A DNA stretch of 64,000 bases, taken from the NCBI RefSeq assembly GCF_900115095.1, contig NZ_FOVH01000010.1, positions 1 to 64,000 on the forward strand, given 5' to 3'. Numbering within the stretch: the stretch's first letter is position 1; each line of letters begins with the position of its first letter. This document shows positions 51,003 to 60,056 of the stretch, one piece after another. The notes under the pieces are model-generated. The model saw only the letters and a list, made by a program, of their open reading frames with translations. It was not told where the DNA came from and did no database searches. A program made the position numbers and the translations under genes. This DNA is from Actinomadura madurae (lineage in GTDB: Bacteria > Actinomycetota > Actinomycetes > Streptosporangiales > Streptosporangiaceae).

Positions 51003-51634
51003 GAGCGGGCCTCCGCGACCTGGGCGGCGACCCGGGCGGCCCGTTCGGCGATCAGCGGGACGTCGTCCTCGGACGGCGCCGCCGGGACCAGGTCGGAGCC
51101 GAGGCCGACCGCGGCGGCGCCCGCGTCCAGCCAGGCGCCGGCGGCGTCGTGGCGGATGCCTCCGGTCGGGACGAAGGCGGTGCCCCGGAACGGCCCGTGC
51201 AGCGCGCGCATGAACGGGACGCCCAGCGGTCCCGCCGGGAACAGCTTGATGAGGCGGGCGCCGGCGTCCAGGGCGGTCGCGACCTCGGTGGCCGTGCCCG
51301 CGCCCGGCAGCGGTTCCAGGCCCGCCGCGAGGACGGCCCGGATGAGCGGCGCGTCGGTGTGCGGGCTGACGCAGTAGCGGGCGCCGTGCTCGGCGGCCTG
51401 CCGCACCTGGTCCGGCGTGCGGACGGTCCCGGCGCCGAGGAGCGCGTCGCCGGGGAGGGCGGCGCGCAGGTCGCGGAGGGCGGCGGGCGCGCCGGGATGG
51501 TCGAAGGTGATCTCCATGGCGGTCAGCCCGGCGCCGTACAGGACCCGCCCGACCGGCACGGCGCGGCGGTGGTCGGCCAGCCGCAGGATCGCGACGGCGC
51601 CCGCCGCGCGGATCCCGTCGAGCACGTCGCTCAT
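50999..51634 (-). CDS. KDPG/KHG-type 2-keto-3-deoxy acid aldolase
   Basis: This 211-residue class I aldolase shows the Eda pattern: the Glu in AMEITFDHPGA (about residue 41), GAGTVRTPDQV, the cis stretch CVSPHTDAPLI and the Schiff-base Lys in RLIKLFPAGPLG (about residue 130). It splits 2-keto-3-deoxy-6-phosphogluconate or a relative into pyruvate and an aldehyde phosphate. The kinase gene directly upstream, coupled by ATGA, would supply the phosphorylated substrate. Confidence 0.92.
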   Translation of the reverse strand: MSDVLDGIRAAGAVAILRLADHRRAVPVGRVLYGAGLTAMEITFDHPGAPAALRDLRAALPGDALLGAGTVRTPDQVRQAAEHGARYCVSPHTDAPLIRAVLAAGLEPLPGAGTATEVATALDAGARLIKLFPAGPLGVPFMRALHGPFRGTAFVPTGGIRHDAAGAWLDAGAAAVGLGSDLVPAAPSEDDVPLIAERAARVAAQVAEARS

Positions 51635-52662
51635 CGCAGGATCCTCCGCGCCGGGGCGCCGCGGCGGGCGAGGTCGGCGGGACGGATCGTGCAGGCGTCC
51701 CCGGGCAGGGTGTGCTGGAACGCGCCCGCCCAGGCGGCCTTGTCCACGGCCGTCGCGAGGTCGTCGCCGGTCAGCAGGGACGCGATCAGCACGCCGAAGG
51801 CGGCGTCGCCCGCGCCGAAGGGGTCCACCGCGTCGGCCTCGTAGGTCGGGCTCGCGACCTCGCCCCCGGAGGTGACCGCGGCGACGCCGGTCGCCACGCG
51901 CCGCCCGGTGAGCCGGGCGGTCTCGCGCAGCACCACGGTGTCGCAGCCGAACTCCTCGATCGCCCGGTGGGCGAGCGCCACCCGGCCCGCGTCCGGGTCC
52001 GCGGAGGGGAGCAGCCGCAGGAGGTCCTGGTGCCCGGCGAGCAGGACGTCCACGGACGGCAGCAGGCGGCGCAGGACGGGGACGGCCTGCTCCCACGTCC
52101 ACAGCTTGGAGCGGTGATTGACGTCGAACGCGGTGCGCGCGCCGGCGGCGCGGGCCGCGGCGAGGAGCGCCTCGGCCGCGGCGGCGGGTCCGGCGCCGAG
52201 CGCGCAGGTGATGCCGCTGCACACGACGGCGCCGGCGCCCGCGACGGCGTCCGTCCAGCCGAAGGTGTCCGCGGTCAGCCGCGTCATCGCGGTGCCGGAG
52301 CGGTCGTAGAGCACCTCGGACGGCCGGGGGTGCGCGCCGTGCTCGACGAAGTAGAGCGGCGCGCGGGCGGCGCCGTCCCAGTCGACGTGCGGGACGACGC
52401 CGTGCGCGCGGGCGTGCGCGGCGATCCGGCGGCCGAGCGGGTTGTCGGCGAGGCGGGTCAGCCAGGTCGCGGGCAGGCCGAGCCCGGCGGCGCCGATCAG
52501 CGCGTTCATCTCCGCGCCGCCGACGTGGACGCGCAGGTCGCCCGCCTGGTCCAGGCGCTCGTGCCCCGGCGCGGACAGCCGGATGAGCGACTCGCCGAGC
52601 CCGACGACGCGCGGCGGCGGAGGGCTCGCAGAGGCGGGACGGGAGGGAGCGGGTTCATTCAC
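51631..52662 (-). CDS. PfkB family sugar kinase, probably 2-keto-3-deoxygluconate kinase
   Basis: A 343-residue ribokinase-fold kinase. GLGESLIRLS opens the fold, VHVGGAEMNALIGAAGLG contains the substrate-binding GG, and VDPFGAGDAAFGVLIASL carries the catalytic Asp of the PfkB signature. With the KDPG-type aldolase that follows, phosphorylation of 2-keto-3-deoxygluconate or a close analogue is likely. GTG 52662 has GAGG 7 nt upstream and lies inside the end of the permease gene. The Pro/Ser-rich first 16 residues are unusual but short. Confidence 0.88.
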   Translation of the reverse strand: MNEPAPSRPASASPPPPRVVGLGESLIRLSAPGHERLDQAGDLRVHVGGAEMNALIGAAGLGLPATWLTRLADNPLGRRIAAHARAHGVVPHVDWDGAARAPLYFVEHGAHPRPSEVLYDRSGTAMTRLTADTFGWTDAVAGAGAVVCSGITCALGAGPAAAAEALLAAARAAGARTAFDVNHRSKLWTWEQAVPVLRRLLPSVDVLLAGHQDLLRLLPSADPDAGRVALAHRAIEEFGCDTVVLRETARLTGRRVATGVAAVTSGGEVASPTYEADAVDPFGAGDAAFGVLIASLLTGDDLATAVDKAAWAGAFQHTLPGDACTIRPADLARRGAPARRILR

Positions 52663-53641
52663 GGGTGGACCTCGGGACGAACAGGGCCGCGGCGGCGAGG
52701 ATGACGACGCCCCGGATCAGGTCGGACGCGGTGGCGGGGAACTGCAGCAGCGTGAACGAGCTCTCCACGAGGGCGAGCAGGGCCACGCCGCCGAGCGTCC
52801 CGGCGAGGCTGGCGCGTCCGCCGAGCAGCGACGCGCCGCCGACCACGACGACGGTGATGGCGGACAGCTCCAGGCCCTGCCCCGCGCTGGGCGAGCCGAT
52901 GGTGGCGCGGGCGGCGAGCATGACGCCGGCCGCCGCGGCGAGGGTCCCGGCGAGGACGAACGCGAGGACGAGCGTGCGGCGGACGGGCACCCCCGCGGAC
53001 CGGGCGGCCGCCGCGTCCCCGCCGACGGCGTGCACGTGCCGTCCGAACCGGGTGCGGTGCAGCAGCACGGCGACGATCAGCGCGGCCACCGCGAGGACGG
53101 CGAGGGCGAGCGGGAACGGCCCGAAGCGGCGCATCCCGACGTCCGCGAGGGCCCGGGTGACCTGCCCGGACGGCGTCGTGCTGATCATGAACGCGACGCC
53201 CTGGATCAGGTAGAACGTGGACAGCGTGACCACGAACGCCGGGATTCGGGTGTTCGCGACGATCAGCCCGTGCACGGCGCCGATCGCGGCGCCGAGCACC
53301 AGCATGCCGATGATCGTCGGGATCGTGCGGATCGGGTAGCCGTCGATGAGCATCGCCGTGAGCAGCGCGGACAGCGTGGCCGTCGAGCCGACCGACAGGT
53401 CGATCCCGCCGGTGAGGACGACCATGTGCTGGCCGAGCGCGACCAGTCCGAGCACGACGGTCGCGGTGAGCACGTTGGCGATGTTGGCGGCCGTCCAGAA
53501 CCCGCCGGGGTCGGCGACGGTCAGCCCGGCGACGATGAGCGCGACGATCGTCCAGGCGGCGAGCCCGGTCCGGGCCGCACCCGACAGCGCCGTCCCCAGC
53601 CGCTCCCGAGCAGGAGCGCCCGGCGCCATGACCGCAGTCAT
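52655..53641 (-). CDS. Sugar ABC transporter permease (RbsC type), second of two
   Basis: The 328-residue permease belongs to the ribose/galactoside group: about eight membrane segments, LVALGQHMVVLTGGIDLSVG as the conserved BPD_transp_2 stretch, and VVVGGASLLGGRASLAGTLG near the end. It overlaps the ATPase gene as ATGA. Together with the permease at 56444-57412, it probably forms a heterodimeric channel. Confidence 0.9.
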   Translation of the reverse strand: MTAVMAPGAPARERLGTALSGAARTGLAAWTIVALIVAGLTVADPGGFWTAANIANVLTATVVLGLVALGQHMVVLTGGIDLSVGSTATLSALLTAMLIDGYPIRTIPTIIGMLVLGAAIGAVHGLIVANTRIPAFVVTLSTFYLIQGVAFMISTTPSGQVTRALADVGMRRFGPFPLALAVLAVAALIVAVLLHRTRFGRHVHAVGGDAAAARSAGVPVRRTLVLAFVLAGTLAAAAGVMLAARATIGSPSAGQGLELSAITVVVVGGASLLGGRASLAGTLGGVALLALVESSFTLLQFPATASDLIRGVVILAAAALFVPRSTRE

Positions 53642-55161
53642 CGGGCCACCTCCTGTGTGCCGAGGGCCAGATGCATGATGCGCTCCTCGCTGATCTCGTC
53701 TCCGGTCAGTTCGCCGGCTACCCGGCCGCCGCGGCACACGAGCACCCGGTGGGCGAGGCCGGTCACCTCGGGCAGCTCGCTGGAGGCGAACACGACGGCG
53801 AGGCCCTCGGCGGCGAGCCCGGCGACGATCCGGTAGATCTCCGCCTTGGCGCCGATGTCGATGCCGCGGGTCGGCTCGTCCAGCAGCAGTACCCGGGGGC
53901 GGGTGCGCAGCCACTTCGCGAGGACGATCTTCTGCTGGTTGCCGCCGGACAGCTGCCCGGTCGGCTGCTCGGGGCCCGACACGCGGATCCCGAACCGCTC
54001 GCGCTCGGCCTCGAACGCCTCCCGCTCGCGGGCGGACGACAGCCAGCCGCCGGGCGACACGGCCGCGATGCTGGACAGCGTCGTGTTGGCGCGGACGGGC
54101 AGGTCGAGCACCAGCCCCTCCGTCTTGCGCTCCTCGGGGACGAGCACCACCCCGGCCCGCATCGCCGCGTGCAGCGAGGCGCGGACGGGGGTCCCGCCGA
54201 CGCTCATCGTCCCGGCGGCGCGGGGCTGGACGCAGGCGAGCGTCCGGAGCAGGCGGCTGCGGCCCGAGCCGAGCAGCCCGGCGACGCCGACGATCTCGCC
54301 CGCCCGCACCGACAGGTCGAGCCCCGGCCCGGCCGCGCCCGGCCCCGCGGGCAGCAGGCCGCGGACGCTCAGCACCTCGCCGTCGCCCGGTTCGGACAGG
54401 GCGGGGAAGACGGCGTCGACGTCCCGCCCGACCATCTCGCGGACGATCCGGTCGACCGGGTACTCCGCCGCCGGCCCGGTGGAGACGAGCCGCCCGTCGC
54501 GCAGCACGGTGACGTCGTCGGCGAGGGCCCGCACCTCCTCCAGCCGGTGCGTGATGTAGATGATCGCGACGCCGTCCGCGGCGAGCTCGCGGACGACGGC
54601 GTGCAGCGCGTCCAGCCCGCCGCCGGACAGCAGCGCGGACGGCTCGTCCAGCAGCAGCACGCGGCTGCCCCGCACCAGCGCCCGCGCGATCTCGACGAGC
54701 TGCTGCGTCGCGGCGGACAGGGTGCCCGCCCGCGCGCGCGGGTCGAGGTCGCCGAGCCCGGCGCGGCGCAGCGCGGCGCGGACGGTGTCGCGCTGCCGGT
54801 CGCGGTTCAGCAGCCCGCGCCGGCTGACCTCCTGGCCGAGCATGACGTTGTCGAGGACGGACAGCTCCGGCAGGACGGTCAGCTCCTGGTACACCGCCGT
54901 CACGCCCTGCGCGAGCGCGTCGCGGGGGTCGTGCAGCCGGACCGGCGTGCCGCCGATCCTCAGCTCGCCCGCGTCGGGCGGGTGGTTCCCGGTCAGGATG
55001 CGCACGAGCGTGGACTTCCCCGCGCCGTTCTCGCCGAGCAGGGCGTGGACCCGCCCGGCGCGGCAGACGAGGTCCACGCCGTCCAGCGCCGTGACGCCGG
55101 GGAACCGCTTGACCAGGCCGCGCGCCTCCAGCGCCGGGGCCGTGGAATCAGGTCTCGTCAT
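53638..55161 (-). CDS. Sugar ABC transporter ATP-binding protein (RbsA/MglA type, two NBDs)
   Basis: The 507-residue protein contains two ABC domains. The first has Walker A LLGENGAGKST (about residue 41), signature LSAATQQLVEIARAL and Walker B LLLDEPSALLS. The second has the degenerate GLLGSGRSRLLR loop, signature LSGGNQQKIVLAKWL and LLLDEPTRGIDIG. Such asymmetry is normal in this family. GGGAGG precedes ATG 55161. It drives import of the sugar-like ligand of the adjacent lipoprotein. Confidence 0.93.
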   Translation of the reverse strand: MTRPDSTAPALEARGLVKRFPGVTALDGVDLVCRAGRVHALLGENGAGKSTLVRILTGNHPPDAGELRIGGTPVRLHDPRDALAQGVTAVYQELTVLPELSVLDNVMLGQEVSRRGLLNRDRQRDTVRAALRRAGLGDLDPRARAGTLSAATQQLVEIARALVRGSRVLLLDEPSALLSGGGLDALHAVVRELAADGVAIIYITHRLEEVRALADDVTVLRDGRLVSTGPAAEYPVDRIVREMVGRDVDAVFPALSEPGDGEVLSVRGLLPAGPGAAGPGLDLSVRAGEIVGVAGLLGSGRSRLLRTLACVQPRAAGTMSVGGTPVRASLHAAMRAGVVLVPEERKTEGLVLDLPVRANTTLSSIAAVSPGGWLSSAREREAFEAERERFGIRVSGPEQPTGQLSGGNQQKIVLAKWLRTRPRVLLLDEPTRGIDIGAKAEIYRIVAGLAAEGLAVVFASSELPEVTGLAHRVLVCRGGRVAGELTGDEISEERIMHLALGTQEVAR

Positions 55162-55175
55162 CGTTCCGCCTCCCT

Positions 55176-56360
55176 TCAGCAGAGCTTGAGCTTCTTGAGC
55201 AGGTCCGCCGGGAGGGCGGAGGGGACGGCGAGGTCGTCGCTGCACTCAGGGCGCACGTACCGCGCGATCTGCTCGTCGGTGAACACGGCGGCGTCCACGT
55301 TGACCTGGCTCGCGACCTTCTTGCCTGCGAGGACGTCCAGCGCCGTGTCGAGGCACTGGGCGCTCTGCTCGGGCGGGAAGGCGCTCAGCGCGAACGGCAC
55401 GTTCTTGCCCTGGACGGCCTTGAGGAAGGCGTTCGTCACGTCACCGGTCAGCGGCGGCACGGGCTTGCCCGCCTGGCTGTACGCCTCGTACACGCCGAGG
55501 TCGGTGATGGCCGAGTCCGACCAGATCGCCTTCAGGTCGGGGTGGCGGGCGAGGAGCTGCGCCGCGACGGTCTTGGCCTTGGTGGCCGACCAGTCGGTGT
55601 TCTGCTTGGCGACGACCTGGATCCCCGGGTACTTGCTCGCGAAGATCTTCTCGGCCTGCTTCTTCGGCAGCTCGGCCGTCGGCACGCCCGCGATGCCGGA
55701 CAGCATCGCGATCTTGCCCCGGCCGCCGATCCGCCGCGCGATCCACTCGGCCCACAGCGTGCCCTGCAGCTCGTAGTCGCGGGTGACGGTGCTGACCGCG
55801 CCGGACCCCGGGGCGAGCCGTCCCGAGCACACCACGACGGGGATGCCCTGGCTCGCGGCGGCCCGCACCTGCCCGGTGATCGCGTCCCCCATCGGCACCA
55901 CCACGAGCGCGTCGGGACGCTGCGCGACGAGCTGCTGGACGTTGTCGACCTGCTTGTTCACGTCCCCGTTCGCGGACGCGTAGAGGACCTTCGCGCCGCG
56001 CTGCTTCGCGCGGTACTTGAACGCCTCCTCGTTGGTGGTGGCCCACGCGTTCGTCGGCCCCTGCGCGGCGAACGCGATCCGGTAGCCCTTCTTCGGACGG
56101 TCCTTGGCGAAGCGGCCGGTGTCGATCTGGCAGACCTGCGTCCCCGCGACCGGGGTCAGGCCCGGCAGGCCGATCGCCTCGCCGGCCTCGCGCCAGCTCT
56201 GCGCGTACTGCTGCCGGAACGCCTCGGCGACGGACCCGCCGCAGTCGGCGGCGGCGCCGAGGCCGGTGCCCGGCGACTCCCGCTCGGTGCTGCAGCCGGC
56301 CAGCACGAGCGCGCCCGCGGCGACCGCCGCCACGGCGGCCCTGGGGAGACGGAACGGCAC
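55176..56360 (-). CDS. Sugar ABC transporter substrate-binding lipoprotein
   Basis: A 394-residue lipoprotein with signal and lipobox LVLAGCS (Cys near residue 23). The periplasmic-binding-protein-like fold (type 1) follows: YRIAFAAQGPTNAWATTNEE, VDNVQQLVAQRPDALVVVPM and GKIAMLSGIAGVPTAELPKK. An N-terminal extension of about 75 residues (LPGLTPVAGTQVCQIDTG) precedes the usual first strand. GTG 56360 has GAGGAGG about 8 nt upstream. It binds the transported sugar or sugar-acid derivative outside the cell. Confidence 0.88.
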   Translation of the reverse strand: MPFRLPRAAVAAVAAGALVLAGCSTERESPGTGLGAAADCGGSVAEAFRQQYAQSWREAGEAIGLPGLTPVAGTQVCQIDTGRFAKDRPKKGYRIAFAAQGPTNAWATTNEEAFKYRAKQRGAKVLYASANGDVNKQVDNVQQLVAQRPDALVVVPMGDAITGQVRAAASQGIPVVVCSGRLAPGSGAVSTVTRDYELQGTLWAEWIARRIGGRGKIAMLSGIAGVPTAELPKKQAEKIFASKYPGIQVVAKQNTDWSATKAKTVAAQLLARHPDLKAIWSDSAITDLGVYEAYSQAGKPVPPLTGDVTNAFLKAVQGKNVPFALSAFPPEQSAQCLDTALDVLAGKKVASQVNVDAAVFTDEQIARYVRPECSDDLAVPSALPADLLKKLKLC

Positions 56361-56443
56361 GGGGGCGACCTCCTCGAAGCGGAGACGGAGGGTGCTGCGG
56401 CGGCGCGTGCCGGACGGTCCGGTCCGGCGGCGCCCCGGGGCGC

Positions 56444-57412
56444 TCATCGGGTGCCCGCCGGGGCCGGTCCGCGCTGGCGCAGCCACGTGGCCAGCAGGAT
56501 CGCCGCGCCCTGGACGGCGAGCTGCCCGCCCGTCCCGGCGCCGAGCTGGATCATCCAGACGATCAGCACCGCGAGCAGCGCCACGCCGAGGACGGTGTGC
56601 CCGATGTGGCCCTTCCCGCCGCTCAGCGCGACGCCGCCGATGACGGCCGCGGCCAGCGAGTTGAGGTCCAGGCTGCGCGACAGCTGGGCGTCGACGTGCC
56701 CGGCGTAGCCCGCGCTGATCAGCCCGGCCAGGACCGCGAGCAGCGCGCTGGCGACGTAGCCGGCGGCGATGACCCGTCCGGTGCGGATGCCCGACAGCCG
56801 CGCGGCCCGCGGGTTCGCCCCGGTCGCGTACAGCCGCCGCCCGGCGCTCGTGCGGGCGAGCACGACGGCCGCGGCCGCGGCGATCGCGGCGAACACCCAC
56901 AGCGGCGTCGGGACGCCGACGACGCGGCCCGACCCGAGCGTCTGCACCGCCCGCGGGATGTCGCCCGCCGCCGCGCCCCGCGTCCACGCCGTGATGCCGC
57001 CCTGGACGAGGACGAACACCGCGAACGTCGCGACGAACGGCGGGACGCCGCGCAGCACGACCAGGCCCGCGTTCACCGCGCCGATCGCGATCCCGGCCAC
57101 CGCGGCGAGCAGGAGCGCGGCGGGCAGCTTCCCGCCGTCCCCGTCGGTCTGCGTCGCGACGATGACGGTGGTCAGCCCCATCACCGCGCCGACCGACAGG
57201 TCGATGCCGCGGCCGAGCAGGACGACCGTCTGGCCGACCGCGGTCACGCCGATCAGGCCCGCCTGGAACAGCACGAGGCGCAGGTTCGCCTCGGAATAGA
57301 AGCCGGGGGTCAGCAGGGCGGCGGCGACCAGCACCAGCGCCAGGCCGCTCAGCGGCATCAGCGTGCCGGCCGGGGCGAACCGCGCGGCCCGTCCGGCGGT
57401 CAGGGTCGTCAT
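56444..57412 (-). CDS. Sugar ABC transporter permease (RbsC type), first of two
   Basis: The 322-residue permease has the same family pattern: VTAVGQTVVLLGRGIDLSVG, a VPPFVATFAVFVLVQGGITA helix, and AAVIGGVALSGGKGHIGHTV near the end. GAGAGGAGAG precedes ATG 57412, which overlaps the M20 peptidase stop as ATGA. An 83-nt gap separates it from the binding-protein gene and may hold a small internal signal, though I see no promoter. Confidence 0.9.
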   Translation of the reverse strand: MTTLTAGRAARFAPAGTLMPLSGLALVLVAAALLTPGFYSEANLRLVLFQAGLIGVTAVGQTVVLLGRGIDLSVGAVMGLTTVIVATQTDGDGGKLPAALLLAAVAGIAIGAVNAGLVVLRGVPPFVATFAVFVLVQGGITAWTRGAAAGDIPRAVQTLGSGRVVGVPTPLWVFAAIAAAAAVVLARTSAGRRLYATGANPRAARLSGIRTGRVIAAGYVASALLAVLAGLISAGYAGHVDAQLSRSLDLNSLAAAVIGGVALSGGKGHIGHTVLGVALLAVLIVWMIQLGAGTGGQLAVQGAAILLATWLRQRGPAPAGTR

Positions 57413-58668
57413 GGACCCTCTCCTCTCTCGCGTCCCCCGACGTGTACTTCCTCTCGGCCACTCGCGGCGCAGAAGGCGGCGGCGACGCCCGCGTACAGGT
57501 CGACCGCGCGGCGCAGCGCGCCGATCGAGACCCACTCGTCGGCGCCGTGCGCCCGGCGCAGCAGCCCCGGCCCGAACGCGGGCAGCACCGGAACGTTCCA
57601 GGCCGGTTGCAGGAATGCCGCGTCGGTCGTGCCGGGGAACATCGCGTCCGGCGGCGTCCGGCCGAGCACCGTCCGGCACGCGGCGCGCACCGCCTCCGGC
57701 AGCGGGCCGGACGGGTCCGACACCGTCCCGGGCAGGTAGCCCTGCTCGTCGAACTCGACCTCCAGGTTCGCGCCGGTGCGCGCCGCCACCTCGGCGACGA
57801 GCTCGGTGACCGGCACCCGGACGTCGTCGCGGCCCGTCCCGGGCAGGAGCCTCACCTCGGTGTCGACGCCAATCCGCCCCGGCAGCACGCCGAACCCGAC
57901 GCCGCCCCGGAACGCCAGCGCGGTGTTCACGGTCGTCGTCCACCCCTGGATGCCGTACGGGTCCTCCGGGGACGGGATGGACAGCCCGGCCAGTGCCACC
58001 GCCGCGTGCGCCGCGTCCACCCCGGCGTTCCGGATGCCCTCCGTTCCGGACAGGCTGGAGTGGCCCTGCCGCCCGTACGCGACGGCCCGGAGCCGCGCGA
58101 TGCCGCGGCTGCCGAGGTGGAGCGTGTCGTAGTCGTCCTCCAGACCGCCGGGCTCGCCGATGAGGACGGCGTCGGCGCCGAGGTCCCGGCCCTCCTCGGC
58201 GAGGTACTGGGCTCCGTGGTAGGCGCCGTCCTCCTCGTCGGCGGTGAACAGCAGCGACAGGCGCCCCGAGCGGAGCGCGCCGCCGCGCGCCAGGTTCCGC
58301 GCGGCGAGCACCATGGCGGCCAGCGCGCCCTTCATGTCCGCCGAGCCGAGCCCGTACAGGCGGTCGCCGGAGATCTCGGCGCCGAGCGGGTCCACCGACC
58401 AGGCCGCGTCGCCGATCGGCTTGGTGTCCATGTGGCCGCACAGGACGAGGTGCCGTCCGCCCGGACCGAAGTCGAGGGTGAAGAGCAGGTTGGGGCGGGT
58501 GCTGGAACGCTCCAGCACGGTCGGTGCGGGCAGTCCGGCGTCCACCGCCAGCTCCGTCAGCGCCCCGGCGACCGCACGCTCGTCCCCACCCGGGTTCGGG
58601 CTCGGGATCCGGATCAGCGCCCGCGCCATCTCCACGACGTCCCCGCCGGCATCGGGCCGGACGGTCAC
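57409..58668 (-). CDS. M20 family metallopeptidase (ArgE/DapE-like)
   Basis: A 419-residue di-zinc hydrolase. VLCGHMDTKPIGD provides the first His/Asp pair, YGLGSADMKGALAAMV the bridging Asp, FTADEEDGAYHGAQYL the catalytic Glu-Glu and LIGEPGG a further ligand; the lid domain is RAVAYGRQGHSSLSG. The family cleaves N-acyl amino acids, N-succinyl or N-carbamoyl compounds and dipeptides. In this operon it would remove an amide-linked group from the imported compound. GTG 58668 overlaps the preceding stop as GTGA. Confidence 0.88.
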   Translation of the reverse strand: MTVRPDAGGDVVEMARALIRIPSPNPGGDERAVAGALTELAVDAGLPAPTVLERSSTRPNLLFTLDFGPGGRHLVLCGHMDTKPIGDAAWSVDPLGAEISGDRLYGLGSADMKGALAAMVLAARNLARGGALRSGRLSLLFTADEEDGAYHGAQYLAEEGRDLGADAVLIGEPGGLEDDYDTLHLGSRGIARLRAVAYGRQGHSSLSGTEGIRNAGVDAAHAAVALAGLSIPSPEDPYGIQGWTTTVNTALAFRGGVGFGVLPGRIGVDTEVRLLPGTGRDDVRVPVTELVAEVAARTGANLEVEFDEQGYLPGTVSDPSGPLPEAVRAACRTVLGRTPPDAMFPGTTDAAFLQPAWNVPVLPAFGPGLLRRAHGADEWVSIGALRRAVDLYAGVAAAFCAASGREEVHVGGRERGEGP

Positions 58669-59159
58669 TTGTAGCGCTCCGCCCAGTCGTTGCCCTGCCA
58701 GGTCTTGAGGGCGACGGGCTCCAGGCGGAACAGCCAGCGCGGCTTGTCCAGCGTCGGCTCCAGGTAGCGGGGACCGTTCTCGCCCAGGTAGCGGACGCTC
58801 ATCCGTTCGGCGATCGGCAGCCACTCCCCGTCCAGGCAGGGCTCCTCCACGAGGTGCGCCCGGCACTGCGCCACGACCTTGCGCTGCGTCCCCGCCTCGT
58901 CCACGGTGATCGCGCAGTGCCCGTCCTCCGCGAGGTAGCGGCCCCAGGCGGAGCGCTCCCGCGGGACGACCCAGAACGACGAGCCGTCCCACTCGTGCCA
59001 GCAGGGCACCACGTACGGCCAGCCGTTCTCGTCCAGGCAGGCGAGCCGGGCGATCTGGCCCTCGGCGAGGAAGGCCGCGACCTCGTCCGCGGCCAGCTTC
59101 CCGACGGCGCCGCGCCAGCCCTCGCCGGCGCCGGACGGCGCGGGGGCAGTCTCGCTCAT
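58665..59159 (-). CDS. Pyridoxamine-phosphate-oxidase-fold protein (FMN/F420 split barrel)
   Basis: The 164-residue protein has the small split-barrel pattern: FLAEGQIARLACLDENGWPY, VVPCWHEWDGSSFWVVPRER and HCAITVDEAGTQRKVVAQCR. It lacks the long PNPOx C-terminal motif, so it is more likely a general FMN- or F420-binding oxidoreductase or flavin-binding protein than a vitamin B6 enzyme. It sits between the IclR gene and the M20 peptidase, overlapping both by 4 nt. Confidence 0.8.
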   Translation of the reverse strand: MSETAPAPSGAGEGWRGAVGKLAADEVAAFLAEGQIARLACLDENGWPYVVPCWHEWDGSSFWVVPRERSAWGRYLAEDGHCAITVDEAGTQRKVVAQCRAHLVEEPCLDGEWLPIAERMSVRYLGENGPRYLEPTLDKPRWLFRLEPVALKTWQGNDWAERYK

Positions 59160-59980
59160 GAGACCTCCTTGGTGTCGTGTCCTGCGGTTCGGTGGCCCAG
59201 CCGCGCGGACAGCTCCGCGACGGCCTCCAGGGCCAGCTCGGCGATGGCGGGCAGGTCCTCCCGCGGGAACCGGTAGGCCGGCGCCGACACCGACAGCGCC
59301 GCGACGGCCGTCCCGGTGTGGTCGAACACGGGGACGGCCACGCACCGGACGCCGTCCTCGTTCTCGATCTCGTCCACGGCGTAGCCGCGCCGCCGGGTGA
59401 CCGCGAGTTCGGCGGCGAGCGCGTCCGCGTCGGTGATGGTGTTGGGCGTGCGCGCGGTCAGCGGCCCGTCCAGGACGGCGCGGACGGTGGCCTCGTCGGC
59501 GTGCGCGAGCAGCGCCTTCCCTATTCCGGTCGAGTAGAGCGGGTTCACGCTGCCGACGACCGCCGCGGGCCGCACCGCCTGCGGGCTGTCGCTCTTGGCG
59601 ATGTACAGCACCTGCAGCCCCTGCCGGAGGCCGAGGTAGCAGGTCTCGCGCGTCCGCTCGGTGAGCCCGCGCATAAGGTCCTCGGCCCGCTCGCGGACGT
59701 CCAGCCGGTCGAGGAAGCGCTGCCCCCACACGGCCGCGCGCGGCCCGAGCTCGTACCGTCCGGCCGCGTCGGTGCGCAGCAGCTCGCTCCCGCAGAGCAC
59801 GTCGAGCAGGCGGAGCACCGTCCCGCGCGGGACCCCGCTGGCCTCCACGAGGTCGGTCAGGCGCCGCGGCCCGGCCTCGGCGACGAGGTCGACGAGGGCC
59901 AGCCCCTTGACGAGCGCCTTGGCCGTGCCCGTCGCCTCCCGCACCACTTTGGACTCGACGTCCATTCCCGTTCTGGACAT
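59156..59980 (-). CDS. IclR family transcriptional regulator
   Basis: A 274-residue IclR regulator with winged helix LVKGLALVDLVAEAGPRRLT and ASGVPRGTVLRLLDVL (about residues 25-65), and a C-terminal effector domain with VNPLYSTGIGKALLAHADEA and YAVDEIENEDGVRCVAVPVF. It is the first gene of the 11-gene operon, so it should autoregulate it in response to the imported sugar-like compound. ATG 59980 follows the -10 TAGGAA by 8 nt, which suggests a leaderless message. Longer starts (59989, 60058) would lie in or upstream of the promoter. Confidence 0.88.
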   Translation of the reverse strand: MSRTGMDVESKVVREATGTAKALVKGLALVDLVAEAGPRRLTDLVEASGVPRGTVLRLLDVLCGSELLRTDAAGRYELGPRAAVWGQRFLDRLDVRERAEDLMRGLTERTRETCYLGLRQGLQVLYIAKSDSPQAVRPAAVVGSVNPLYSTGIGKALLAHADEATVRAVLDGPLTARTPNTITDADALAAELAVTRRRGYAVDEIENEDGVRCVAVPVFDHTGTAVAALSVSAPAYRFPREDLPAIAELALEAVAELSARLGHRTAGHDTKEVS

Positions 59981-59988
59981 AGCGCCCA

Positions 59989-60017
59989 TTCCTAGCAGGC
60001 CGCCTCTGACCTGGCAA
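59989..60017 (-). promoter_or_regulatory. Promoter of the IclR operon, probably leaderless
   Basis: TTGCCA (60012-60017) and TAGGAA (59989-59994) are 17 bp apart on the minus strand. The start point 7-8 nt further on would coincide with the IclR ATG at 59980. The divergent NUDIX gene begins only about 40 bp away, so both promoters share this short stretch. Confidence 0.55.
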
Positions 60018-60056
60018 TAGCCGCCGGAGGGTGCGCGGGCTGGAAGGATGATCGGC

